In this document: positions 26,401 through 37,227 of the stretch, piece after piece
Layout: each line of letters opens with the position of its first letter
Position numbering within the stretch: the first letter of the stretch is position 1
Source: Streptomyces anandii JCM 4720
Lineage (GTDB): Bacteria; Actinomycetota; Actinomycetes; Streptomycetales; Streptomycetaceae
Assembly (NCBI RefSeq): GCF_014650655.1
Contig: NZ_BMVJ01000023.1
Location: 65,481-112,637, forward strand
Length of the DNA stretch: 47,157 nt
Direction: 5' to 3'
Notes under the pieces: model-generated
Databases searched by the model: none
Seen by the model: the letters and a program-made list of their open reading frames with translations, nothing else
Told to the model about the DNA's origin: nothing
Program-made: the position numbers and the translations under genes

Positions 26401-28350
26401 GGAGGCCGCCTTGGGCATGCGCAGCCCGAAGTCGTAGATCCACGCCGTCGTGCGGTCCGCGCAGCGCAGCTCGTACGGCCGCTCGTCGGTGACCTCGACG
26501 CCGAGCCGGCTGAGCACCGGCAGGACGTGCGAGAGGGAGACCGAGCCGCCCTTCTGGTAGATCTTGAACCGGCGCTCCTCGGGCGCGGCGCCCACCGGCT
26601 CGTACAGGCTCAGCGCGAACGTCTTGTCCTCGTTCAGCTGCTCCAGGTTGACCAGGTCCGCGACGGCCGCGCGCGGGGTGTGGTCGGCCTTGTAGCCCTC
26701 GGGGAAGGCGGCCGAGTAGCGGCGCAGCAGCTCCGCGGCGTGCTCCTCGCCCAGCTCGGCGGTGAGCGCCTCGGAGAAGGCGTCGGCCCAGGAGCGGGCG
26801 GCCTCGACCAGACGGGCCTCGATGCGCTCCTTGTCGGTGTCGGACAGCTCCGGCAGCTCGGTGCCCTGCGGGACGCGGACGACGAAGTGCAGCCGGGAGA
26901 GGATCGACTCGGTGTTCCAGGCGGTGAAGTCGACGCTGGTGCCGCCGAGTTCCTCCTTGAGGATGTCGATGATCCGCAGGCGCACGCCGGTGGTGTAGCG
27001 GTCGCGCGGGAGGTAGACGAGCGCGGAGTAGTAGCGCCCGTACTCGTCCTGGCGCAGATACAGACGCAGCCGGCGGCGCTCCTGCAGGTACAGCACCGAG
27101 GTGACGATCGACTGGAGCTCGGCGACCGGGGTCTGGAAGAGCTCGTCGCGCGGGTACGTCTCGAGGATCTGCAGCAGGTCACGGCCGTCGTGGCTGTTGG
27201 GCGAGAAGCCGGCGCGCTCCAGCACCTCCTCGACCTTGCGGCGGATCACCGGGACCCGGCGCACGGACTCGGTGTACGCGGCGGAGGAGAACAGGCCGAG
27301 GAAGCGGCGCTCGCCGACGACCTCGCCGTTCTCGTCGAACTTCTTGACGCCGATGTAGTCCAGGTAGGACGGCCGGTGCACGGTGGAGCGGCTGTTGGCC
27401 TTGGTCAGCACCAGCAGCTTGTGCTCGCGGGCCTTGGCGCGGGCGTCGGCGGGCAGCCGCTCGAAGGACGGACTGACCGGGTGGCTGTCGTCACCGCCGT
27501 GCTGCGGGTCCGATCGCAGTATGCCGAGCCCGGTGCCGGGGACGGCGGCCAGGGTGTCGTCGTCGCGCAGCTGGTACTCGCGGAAGCCGAGGAAGGTGAA
27601 GTGGTCGGCGGACAGCCAGCGCAGCAGCTCGCGGGCCTCCTCGACCCGCTGCCCCGGCAGGTCGGCGGGGACGGGCTCGTCGGGCAGGCCGTCGGCGATC
27701 CGCATCGCCGCGTCGCGCATCTTCTCCCAGTCCTCGACGGCCTCGCGGACGTCGGAGAGCACGCGCAGCAGATCGGCGGTGATCTGCTTCAGATCGGCGC
27801 GGTCGGTCTCGCGGTCGATCTCGACGTGGATCCAGGACTCGGTGTGCGCGTCGTGCGGCAGCGGTTCACCGGCCGGGCGGGCGGGAAGCACCTCGATGAG
27901 CTTGCCGGTGAGGTCGCGGCGGACCACGAACTGCGGGTGGATGACGACGTGGATGCCGCGTCCCTGCCGGGTCAGCTCGTTGGTGACCGAGTCGACGAGG
28001 AAGGGCATGTCGTCGGTGACGACCTCGACCACGGAGTGGCTGCAGGTCCAGCCGTTCTCCTCGACGGTCGGGGTGTGCACCCGCACGTTGGCCGTGCCCT
28101 GGGGGCGGTTCTCGGCCATGCGGTAGTGCGAGAAAGCGGCTCCGAAGACGTCGACCGGGTCACGGTCGGCGAGGTCCTCGGGGGCGGTGTGCAGGTAGTA
28201 GCGCTGGAGGAAGGCGAGTACGGAGTCCCGGTCCGGGGTGTCCTCGCCCGTCGTCCCAGTCGGTAGGTGCCCCCCGACCGGACTGTTCTCAGCTACCCGA
28301 GCGGCCCTCTCGAGCAACTCGGCCTTGGCTTCGTCCAGCTTGGTCTGCAT
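23407..28350 (-). CDS. gdhB: NAD-specific glutamate dehydrogenase, large (about 180 kDa) type
   Basis: The 1647-residue protein oxidises glutamate to 2-oxoglutarate and ammonia with NAD+, linking amino-acid catabolism to the TCA cycle. An N-terminal region with ACT-like segments (about 1-600) is followed by the catalytic core (about 730-1240): [39 protein letters not shown] with the catalytic Lys, [15 protein letters not shown], and [15 protein letters not shown] as the NAD domain. A helical C-terminus completes the protein. The length is typical for this family (first described in S. clavuligerus). The ATG is preceded by GAGGACA. It is monocistronic by appearance, with a strong terminator downstream and a long upstream gap. 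Confidence 0.97.
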   Translation of the reverse strand: [1647 protein letters not shown]

Positions 28351-28901
28351 TGTCCTCTGGCTCCTGTCGCGCGCCGTTGCGTGACGTTGAAGGAAGTACG
28401 GTCTCTTCCCCTCCGGAAAGACGCCACGGCCCGGGGTGTCCGGTCCGCTTCGACGCTATGCCGCAAGGTGAGATGAGCGGGGGGATATCAGCCATCTTCG
28501 ACGCGCCCGACGGGTGTGACGCTGCTCTCCGCGACGCCGCTGCCCGGGGTTGACGCGGCGTCCCGGGGGCCGCCTCGGCCCCTTCCCGCCCGCGAGGACC
28601 AGCGACCGCCGCCCGGTCACGGATGTGGTCCGTGCTCGCCGGGCGCACAGCGGAGGCGACGGCGCCCCCGCGAACTATCGCGCTGATCACGCCACAAGGC
28701 TATCGCTCATTACGGGGGGCCCGTCATGAGCCGTATGTGTACAAAACCAGGGGTCGAACTTTGACGTTCTGCACAGGGGCGGAGGGGTGGGGGAGGGCGT
28801 ATCCGGGCGGGCGGGGCGGAGAGGGTCCGGGCAGGGACGCACGTGGGTGACTGCCCGCGGTCGACGGTCCGCGGGCGGCGGGTCGGCGGGTGGGCGGCGG
28901 A
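28351..28901. other. 551-bp gap upstream of gdhB
   Basis: I see no convincing gene here. It holds a hairpin with arms GACGCCGC/GCGGCGTC at 28533-28540 and 28555-28562, and a relatively AT-rich part at 28690-28780 with a conspicuous palindrome (listed separately). It should contain the gdhB promoter, but no -35/-10 pair is clear. Confidence 0.6.
28705..28731. promoter_or_regulatory. 27-bp palindrome upstream of gdhB
   Basis: GCTCATTACGGG and CCCGTCATGAGC face each other across GGG, with 11 of 12 positions pairing. It is about 355 bp upstream of the gdhB start and 171 bp past the end of the phosphatase gene. It could be an operator or a terminator for the upstream operon. Confidence 0.5.
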
Positions 28902-29570
28902 CTATGCCGCCAGGCGCTGGGCCTCGGCCACCGCTTCGGCGAGGGTGTCCACCACCGGGACGCCGGCCCCCTCGAGGCTGGCGCGGCTGTGCGAGCCGCC
29001 GGTGTAGAGCACCGCACGGGCTCCCGCGTGCCGCGCGGCCACCGCGTCGTCCGCGGCGTCCCCGATCACCACCGTCCGCGCCGGGTCCACCGCCGCGGAC
29101 AGCGCGCCCAGGTGCCGGACCATGTGCTCGGCCTTGCTGCCCCCGGAAGGCCCCGTCCGCCCGTCGACGCGCAGGAAGTGCGCCTCGATGCCGAAGCCCC
29201 TGACCAGGGGTATCAGATCCGCGTGCCCGTACATGCTGAGGATCGACTGGCTGCGCCCGGCGGACACCCACCCGGCGAGCAGCTCCGCAGCGCCCTCGGT
29301 GAGGCCGCAGTGGACGCGGTGCTCGGCGTAGTACCGGTGGAAGACCTGGTCCATGGCCTCCCACTCCGCCTGGGTGGGCAGCCGTCCGAGCAGCCTCTCG
29401 TAGAACTTCGGCACCGGCACGCAGTACAGCGCGCGGTACCGCTCCAGCGTGATCGGCTCCAGGCCGAGCTCCGCGAAGGCCGCGTTCGTCGCGCCGACGA
29501 CGGCGTCGTTGTCGTGGAACAGCGTGCCGTTCCAGTCCCAGACGATGTGCGCCGCTGACTGTTTCCCCAT
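28902..29570 (-). CDS. HAD-family hydrolase (phosphoglycolate-phosphatase-like)
   Basis: The 222-residue protein has HAD motif I as WDWNGTLFHD, so the nucleophile Asp is kept but the second position is Asn rather than Asp. An alpha-helical cap follows, then SILSMYG (motif II) and TVVIGDAADDAVAAR (motif IV). It probably dephosphorylates a small metabolite; the substrate is unknown. The DWNGT variant recurs in a subgroup of this family. ATG 29570 gives the usual MGKQ-type start. GTG 29594, 10 nt after GGGGAG, is an alternative that would place the start just after the stop of the upstream gene. The two genes are likely co-transcribed. Confidence 0.85.
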   Translation of the reverse strand: MGKQSAAHIVWDWNGTLFHDNDAVVGATNAAFAELGLEPITLERYRALYCVPVPKFYERLLGRLPTQAEWEAMDQVFHRYYAEHRVHCGLTEGAAELLAGWVSAGRSQSILSMYGHADLIPLVRGFGIEAHFLRVDGRTGPSGGSKAEHMVRHLGALSAAVDPARTVVIGDAADDAVAARHAGARAVLYTGGSHSRASLEGAGVPVVDTLAEAVAEAQRLAA

Positions 29571-29600
29571 GCCCGAGAACGTACCCGTCACCACTGACAA

Positions 29601-30122
29601 TCAGCTCCCCGCAACGTGCCCCACCAGGTTGGGGATCTCCTGCGTGGCGTACCAGAGCAGCTCGTGGTCCTCGGCACCGTCCACGACGAACTGCGCGTCG
29701 TCGTCACCGGCGCCGGCCGCGTCGAGCGCCCCGGCCGCCGCGCTCACGTCGGCCTCCGCCTCGTCCGAGTCCACGTGCACCGCGGCCGCCTTGGCCAGCG
29801 CCACCGTGCGGGCCACCCGCACCTCGCCCAGGGCGACCGGGTCGAGCGCCCGGTCCGGGTCGGCGGCCGCCTCGCCGTCGGGTACGTCCACGGCGACGAC
29901 GACCCGCCGACGGGGGGCGTCCGGTTCGGCCGCGAGCAGCCGCAGCGAGGCCAGGGCGGCCCGGCTGAGGGCGGCGTACTCGAGCTCCTCCATGTCGTCG
30001 GAGAGGTACCACTCTCGCAGGGCGGGCGTGACGGCGTACGCGGTGAACGGCCCCTTGCCCAGCTCCCCCGTCCTGTGCGCCTCGGCGAGCCCGGGGAGGG
30101 TCAGGGGGACGTAGACGCGCAT
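29601..30122 (-). CDS. DUF6912-like conserved hypothetical protein
   Basis: The 173-residue protein starts MRVYVPLTLPGLAEAH, with a central EWYLSDDMEELEYAALSRAA and a C-terminal acidic half ending in HELLWYATQEIPNLV. I recognise it as a conserved actinobacterial hypothetical (I believe DUF6912). No catalytic motif or signal peptide is visible. ATG 30122 is chosen because the upstream in-frame extension to 30386 has low-quality, Arg/Pro-rich content. It precedes the HAD phosphatase gene with almost no gap, so a functional link to that enzyme is possible. Confidence 0.8.
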   Translation of the reverse strand: MRVYVPLTLPGLAEAHRTGELGKGPFTAYAVTPALREWYLSDDMEELEYAALSRAALASLRLLAAEPDAPRRRVVVAVDVPDGEAAADPDRALDPVALGEVRVARTVALAKAAAVHVDSDEAEADVSAAAGALDAAGAGDDDAQFVVDGAEDHELLWYATQEIPNLVGHVAGS

Positions 30123-30457
30123 GGCTTGGCCGCTTTCGTGGTCGGAGGCTGTGCATGGGGCCGGGCCGCGAGAAGACTCGGCCGGGGCCACCCGGACGGC
30201 CTTCAGGATACGTGCGGGTGTCCCCTTTCGTGGCCCTGCCGGCACGCCCGGACGCGTCCACCCCGCGCCGCGGATGTCACCCTGCGCCGGCCGGTGCGCC
30301 CAGGCCGGCGGCCCGTGCCGCCACCCGGATAGGTGAACTTCCCCGACGCCCGCCACGGCCCCGCCTCTTCCTTGCAGCGGTGACACCGGCCCCGTACAAG
30401 ATCCCCACCAGCAAGTTACCGACCGGTATCCCTCCGGCCGACGACGAACGGGGCCCC
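30123..30457. other. 335-bp divergent intergenic region
   Basis: No gene is seen. It lies between divergent genes and must hold both promoters. The rightward one is listed separately; leftward, TATCCT on the minus strand (30205-30210) is a possible -10. Confidence 0.55.
30372..30400 (+). promoter_or_regulatory. Candidate housekeeping-type promoter of the Rv3235-like gene
   Basis: TTGCAG at 30372-30377 and TACAAG at 30395-30400 are separated by 17 bp, close to the consensus of the main Streptomyces sigma factor. The start codon is 58 bp further on. Confidence 0.5.
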
Positions 30458-31057
30458 ATGAACAAGGTCATGACCAGAACCCACCGCCGCCCGGGCACCC
30501 GCCCCGACACCCGCCCACCGGGCCGTCCCGGCGGGGTCCCGCCCCGGACACCGGGCGGGAGCGTCCGCCGCACTCCGGGAGGCGGCAGCCGCCCACCGGG
30601 GTCGCCGGGCGACCGGTCCCGCACCGGCCCCCGCGACACCCGCCCGCCGACCCGCCCGAGCCGGACCGCCGCGCCCACCCCACAGGCCGCCCGACCCGAG
30701 GTCCGCACGGCCCAACTGCCCCTCACCACCGACCTCTTCGCCGACCGCCTCCTCGCCGTGCTCAGCGGGCAGAAGCCGGTGCACTGGATGCTCCGCCACA
30801 CCGTGGGCCGCGCCTACGACGAACTGGCACGGCTCGCCGAACGCGGCCCCCTGCGCACTCGCGGAACCCGCCCGGTCGTCCGCGACATCGGTTACTACGA
30901 GCCCCGCCCGGGCGCCGTGGAGGCCTTCGCCCGCATCGGCGCCGGCGACCAGCTCCGCGCGATGGCCTTCCGACTGGAACTGGGCCGCGACCTCCGCTGG
31001 CGCTGCACGGCGGTGGAACTGGGCGGCCCCCGCCCACCCCACCCGAACGACGACTGA
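30458..31057 (+). CDS. Rv3235-family protein
   Basis: The 199-residue protein has a very basic, Pro/Gly/Arg-rich disordered first half (residues 1-85). Its folded C-terminal half has LTTDLFADRLLAVLSGQKPVHWMLRHTVGRAYDEL and ends in RWRCTAVELGG. This matches the actinobacterial Rv3235 family, whose gene lies near secA1 in mycobacteria; the molecular role is unknown. It is convergent with secA. ATG 30458 follows a G-rich stretch; ATG 30470 is an alternative. The basic tail may contact nucleic acid or membrane lipids, which is speculation. Confidence 0.8.
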   Translation: MNKVMTRTHRRPGTRPDTRPPGRPGGVPPRTPGGSVRRTPGGGSRPPGSPGDRSRTGPRDTRPPTRPSRTAAPTPQAARPEVRTAQLPLTTDLFADRLLAVLSGQKPVHWMLRHTVGRAYDELARLAERGPLRTRGTRPVVRDIGYYEPRPGAVEAFARIGAGDQLRAMAFRLELGRDLRWRCTAVELGGPRPPHPNDD

Positions 31058-31267
31058 TCCCCAAGGAGCGAAAGACGCCTGGCGCACCCCAGCGGGCCCC
31101 ACAGGCCCGGGCGGGACGGCGACCGACCCCAAGGCCGCGGCAACCTGCGGAGAGCCGCGCAGCAGGCAGGAAGGGTCCTCGGAGCACGGCCGGGCCGACG
31201 GAGCGAGTTCCTGCGGGCAGCGCAGCGCGCAGGCCCGCAGAGCCGGCCCGGGCCCGTCCGGGAAGCA

Positions 31268-31303
31268 GGAGGGCCGGGCGCCCCCAGAGGTGCCCGGCCC
31301 TCC
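31268..31303. terminator. Hairpin terminator downstream of secA
   Basis: A 15-bp stem (GGAGGGCCGGGCGCC with GGTGCCCGGCCCTCC, one G-T position) has a 6-nt loop. It is 14 bp past the secA stop and sits between secA and the convergent Rv3235-like gene. Confidence 0.85.
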
Positions 31304-31316
31304 TACGAACGTGCCG

Positions 31317-34133
<2,817 letters not shown>

Positions 34134-34405
34134 GGGGGTTGGTCTCCTTGCCGGTCGGGCCTGGGACGGTCGGTTTCCATTTGACTTGATTGAGCAACGG
34201 CCATCGTATGCGAGGACCCCGCCAAGCCGGGAGGGCCTGCCGTGACGGTCCCCGCCCGCTGCTCCGCTTCGCCTTCAATGGGACAACGGCCCAGGGTCGC
34301 CGATGGTGCCGCGTTCCGGCGGCGAATTGCGCGAATCGTGGTCGCGTGCTCACGGAGCGCGAAAAGCGATGGCGCACCTCGCGGCGGTCCGAGGACAATC
34401 AGGCG

Positions 34406-34975
34406 ATGGAACCCGTCACGCTCACCACCGACCGGCTCGTGCTGCGCACCGTGGGCCCCGAGGACACGGACGCGGTGTTCGCCGCGGCCCAGGACCCCGA
34501 CATCCAGCGCTGGACCACCGTGCCGTCGCCCTATCTGCACGAGCACGCGCAGGGCTTCACCGGGCAGCTGGTGCCCGACGGCTGGGCCGGCGACTCGATG
34601 TTCACCTTCGGGCTCTTCCTGCCCGCGGGCGACCTGGTCGGCATGCTCGGTGTCACCATGCGCGGACTGGGCGAGGCGGAGATCGGCTACTGGGGCACCA
34701 AGGAGCACCGGGGCAACGGCTACGTCTCCGAGGCAGCGTCGGCCGTGGCCCGCTGGGCCTTCACCGAGCGCTCCGTGGACCGGCTGGAGTGGCGTGCCGA
34801 GGTCGGCAACCAGGCCTCCCGCGCGGTGGCCGAACGGGCCGGCTTCACGGTGGAGGGCACCCTGCGCTCGGCCCTCAACAACAAGGGCGTGCGCCGGGAC
34901 TGCTGGGTGGGCTCCCTGCTGCCCTCGGACCTCGGCCTGCCCTCGGCGGCGCCCTATCTGCCCGCCCGCGCGTGA
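34406..34975 (+). CDS. GNAT-family N-acetyltransferase (RimJ/RimL-like)
   Basis: The 189-residue protein starts LTTDRLVLRTVGPEDTDAVF, as in RimJ/RimL-type acetyltransferases. The acetyl-CoA-binding segment is EHRGNGYVSEAASAVARWAF (about residues 104-123), followed by EVGNQASRAVAERAGFTVEGTLRSA. It transfers an acetyl group from acetyl-CoA to an amine, perhaps a protein N-terminus or an antibiotic; the target is unknown. It is a lone gene between the secA promoter region and the glycosylase gene. ATG 34406 is the natural family start; no ribosome site is clear. Confidence 0.9.
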   Translation: MEPVTLTTDRLVLRTVGPEDTDAVFAAAQDPDIQRWTTVPSPYLHEHAQGFTGQLVPDGWAGDSMFTFGLFLPAGDLVGMLGVTMRGLGEAEIGYWGTKEHRGNGYVSEAASAVARWAFTERSVDRLEWRAEVGNQASRAVAERAGFTVEGTLRSALNNKGVRRDCWVGSLLPSDLGLPSAAPYLPARA

Positions 34976-35072
34976 TGCCTTCGGCCCCTCGATGTCTCTG
35001 CGCATCCCGAGGCCCGCGGACAGATCCCCAGGTCGGCGCGGGTTGTCAGTGCGGGGCCCTATCGTGCCCAGC

Positions 35073-36248
35073 ATGACGACCGCCCCGCGTCCCACCACCG
35101 AGCTCTCCGCGGACGAAGCCCGCCGCATGGCCCTGCGCGCCCAAGGCCTCCTCGGCGCACCCGACCGGAGGTCCGGCGTGCGCGGCGTCCTGCGTCACCT
35201 CGGCGCGGTCCAGCTGGACACCATCTCCGTCCTGGCCCGTTCCCACGAACTCATCCCCTACGCCCGGCTCGGCGCGGTCGGCCGCAGGACGGTAGAGGAC
35301 GCGTACTGGAAGGACACCCACGCCTTCGAGTACTGGTCGCACGCCGCCTGCATCCTCCCGATCGAGGAATGGCCCCACTTCGCGTTCCGCCGCCGCGCCT
35401 ACCGCGACCGCCCTCACTGGAACCACCAGCTTCCCGACGGCGCCTACGACCAGGTGATCAAGCAGTTGCGGGCCGAGGGACCGCTGACGGCGACCGAGCT
35501 GGGCGGCGCGAAGCGGACCAGCGAGTGGTGGGACTGGTCCGGTGCGAAGGTCGCCGTCGAGCGCGCCCTGATGTACGGCGAGGTGGTCTGCGTGGAGCGC
35601 CGCGGCTGGAAGCGGGTGTACGACCTCGCCGAGCGCGCGGTGCCCGCCGAGCTGCTGCACGACGAACTGGACGACGCCGAGTGCCTGCGCCGCCTGGTCC
35701 GGCTGGCCGGTCAGTCCCTGGGCGTGGGCACGCGCGCGGACATCGCCGACTACCACCGTCTCAAGGCCGAGCAGGTGGACGCGGTGATCGCGGACTCGGG
35801 TCTGGTGCCGGTCACGGTGGAGGGCTGGGGCAGGCCGGCCTGGGCGGACCCGGCGGCGCTTCTGACGCCCCCGCGCGGCCGCCACCGTACGACCCTGCTG
35901 TCCCCCTTCGACTCGCTGGTCTGGGAGCGGGCCCGCACCGAGCGGATCTTCGGCTTCACCCACCGCCTGGAGGCCTACGTCCCCAAACCCAAACGGGTCC
36001 ATGGCTACTTCGCGATGCCGGTGCTCGCCGGCGGCCGTCTCGTCGGCCGGGTGGACCCCGCCCGTGCCGGACGCACCCTGGTCGCCAAGCAGGTCACCCT
36101 GGACGGCGTGAGGGCCGTGCCCGCGGTGGCGCAGGCGCTGGTCGAGGCGGCGAGCTGGGTGGACTGCACGGACGTGCGCGTCGAGCGGGTGGACGCGCCC
36201 GAGCTGCGCGAGGCCCTCGTCCGGGAACTGGCCGGCGCGCTCGGCTGA
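35073..36248 (+). CDS. Winged-helix DNA glycosylase, YcaQ/AlkX (HTH_42) family
   Basis: The 391-residue protein carries tandem winged-helix-like domains. LGAVQLDTISVLARSHELI (about residues 40-58) contains the Gln-x-Asp catalytic motif of the YcaQ/AlkX subgroup, which unhooks alkylated bases and interstrand cross-links. FEYWSHAACILP and LLSPFDSLVWERARTERIFGFTHRLEAYVPKPKR are further family hallmarks. The related AlkZ of azinomycin producers has Gln-x-Gln, so this is the more widespread housekeeping type. TATCGT at 35060-35065 lies just 7 bp before the ATG, which suggests a leaderless transcript. The gene is convergent with the response regulator, 26 bp away. Confidence 0.9.
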   Translation: MTTAPRPTTELSADEARRMALRAQGLLGAPDRRSGVRGVLRHLGAVQLDTISVLARSHELIPYARLGAVGRRTVEDAYWKDTHAFEYWSHAACILPIEEWPHFAFRRRAYRDRPHWNHQLPDGAYDQVIKQLRAEGPLTATELGGAKRTSEWWDWSGAKVAVERALMYGEVVCVERRGWKRVYDLAERAVPAELLHDELDDAECLRRLVRLAGQSLGVGTRADIADYHRLKAEQVDAVIADSGLVPVTVEGWGRPAWADPAALLTPPRGRHRTTLLSPFDSLVWERARTERIFGFTHRLEAYVPKPKRVHGYFAMPVLAGGRLVGRVDPARAGRTLVAKQVTLDGVRAVPAVAQALVEAASWVDCTDVRVERVDAPELREALVRELAGALG

Positions 36249-36274
36249 CCGCCACTGAGCGGCGCACGCGCCCG

Positions 36275-37021
36275 TCAGCGGATCTCGAGGATCTTCTCCC
36301 GCATCGCGTAGACGACCGCCTCCATCCTGGAGTGCAGCTGCAGCTTCTCCAGGATGTTGCGGACGTGGTTCTTCACGGTGTTCTCCGAGATGAACAGCTC
36401 CTTGGCGATGTCCCGGTTGTTCATGCCGGTGGCGACGAGCTTGAGCACCTCCAGCTCCCGGTCGGTCAGCCGGGGCGCGGGCACCAGCCGGCGCTCGTCG
36501 GTGCGCTGGATCATCGACTTGAACTCGGTGAGGAGCTTGGAGGCCATCGAGGGGCTGATCTGCGACTGCCCGTCGGCCACCGCGCGGATGGCGGTGGCCA
36601 CCTCGTCGGTGGAGATCTCCTTGAGCAGATAGCCCGTGGCGCCCGCCTTGATCGCGTCGTAGAGGTCGGCCTCCTCGTCGCTGATCGTCAGCATGATGAT
36701 CTTCGCGCTGGGGGCGACCTCCTTGATCGAGGTGCAGGCCTCGATCCCGCCGCGCCGGGGCATCCGCACGTCCATCAGCACGATGTCGGGCAGCAGGTCG
36801 GCGGCCTTGTCCACGGCCTCCGCGCCGTCCCCGGCCTCGCCGACGACCTGGATGTCCTCCTCGGCGGCGAGCACGATCTCCAGTCCGCGACGGAAGAGGG
36901 CGTGGTCGTCGACGACAAGGACTCTGATCGGCTCCTTGCGTGGAGTGCCCGCCTCCGGGCCCATGCCGACGACGCCGTCGTCGGCATCCTCGTCCCGCAT
37001 CGGTCCGAAGCTGTCCGTCAT
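36275..37021 (-). CDS. Orphan NarL/LuxR-type response regulator
   Basis: The 248-residue protein has an N-terminal 33-residue acidic extension, a receiver domain (IRVLVVDDHALFRRGLE, phospho-acceptor Asp in IVLMDVRMP, Thr in IIMLTISDEE, Lys in YLLKEIS) and a LuxR-type HTH (LTDRELEVLKLVATGMNNRDIAKELFISENTVKNHVRNI). No histidine kinase gene is adjacent. Strong AGGGGGAGGAA precedes ATG 37021. From memory, the S. coelicolor gene at this position, next to hpf, is the orphan regulator OrrA, which affects antibiotic production and sporulation; I could not check this. The targets cannot be deduced here. Confidence 0.93.
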   Translation of the reverse strand: MTDSFGPMRDEDADDGVVGMGPEAGTPRKEPIRVLVVDDHALFRRGLEIVLAAEEDIQVVGEAGDGAEAVDKAADLLPDIVLMDVRMPRRGGIEACTSIKEVAPSAKIIMLTISDEEADLYDAIKAGATGYLLKEISTDEVATAIRAVADGQSQISPSMASKLLTEFKSMIQRTDERRLVPAPRLTDRELEVLKLVATGMNNRDIAKELFISENTVKNHVRNILEKLQLHSRMEAVVYAMREKILEIR

Positions 37022-37165
37022 CGTGTTCCTCCCCCTGAGGCTGTGGCCTGGTGTCTCGTGCCGTGGCCAACCCAAGGCAACGGCCCATCCGTTGAGCCGT
37101 TGCGGCCATGATTCCATGTCCGGCCGACACCGTGGTGACCGAGACGTGCGCCCCGGGGTCGCACA

Positions 37166-37206
37166 CCGGTGCCCCTGGGGGCGCACACGCGCTCCAGGGG
37201 CACCGG
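37166..37206 (-). terminator. Long hairpin downstream of hpf
   Basis: CCGGTGCCCCTGG (37166-37178) pairs perfectly with CCAGGGGCACCGG (37194-37206), and the inner GCGC/GCGC continues the stem around an ACAC loop, for about 17 bp in all. It lies 22 bp beyond the hpf stop and upstream of the regulator gene, and may terminate or attenuate transcription between them. Confidence 0.85.
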
Positions 37207-37227
37207 CTCAGCTGTCGGCCGGGGGGG

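Noticed and set aside
24043..28266. 1407-codon open frame antisense to gdhB
   Set aside because: It is a frame shadow of the high-GC gdhB gene, Val/Leu/Gly/Arg-rich, with no recognisable motif.
28735..28775. T-arm-like GGGTCGAAC sequence suggesting a tRNA
   Set aside because: No acceptor stem, D-arm or anticodon stem can be folded around it.
31058..31267. Structured RNA candidate between the Rv3235-like gene and secA
   Set aside because: GC-rich with many possible pairings, but no recognisable consensus or ORF.
36249..36262. Small hairpin between the convergent glycosylase and regulator genes
   Set aside because: Only a 4-bp stem; not convincing as a terminator.
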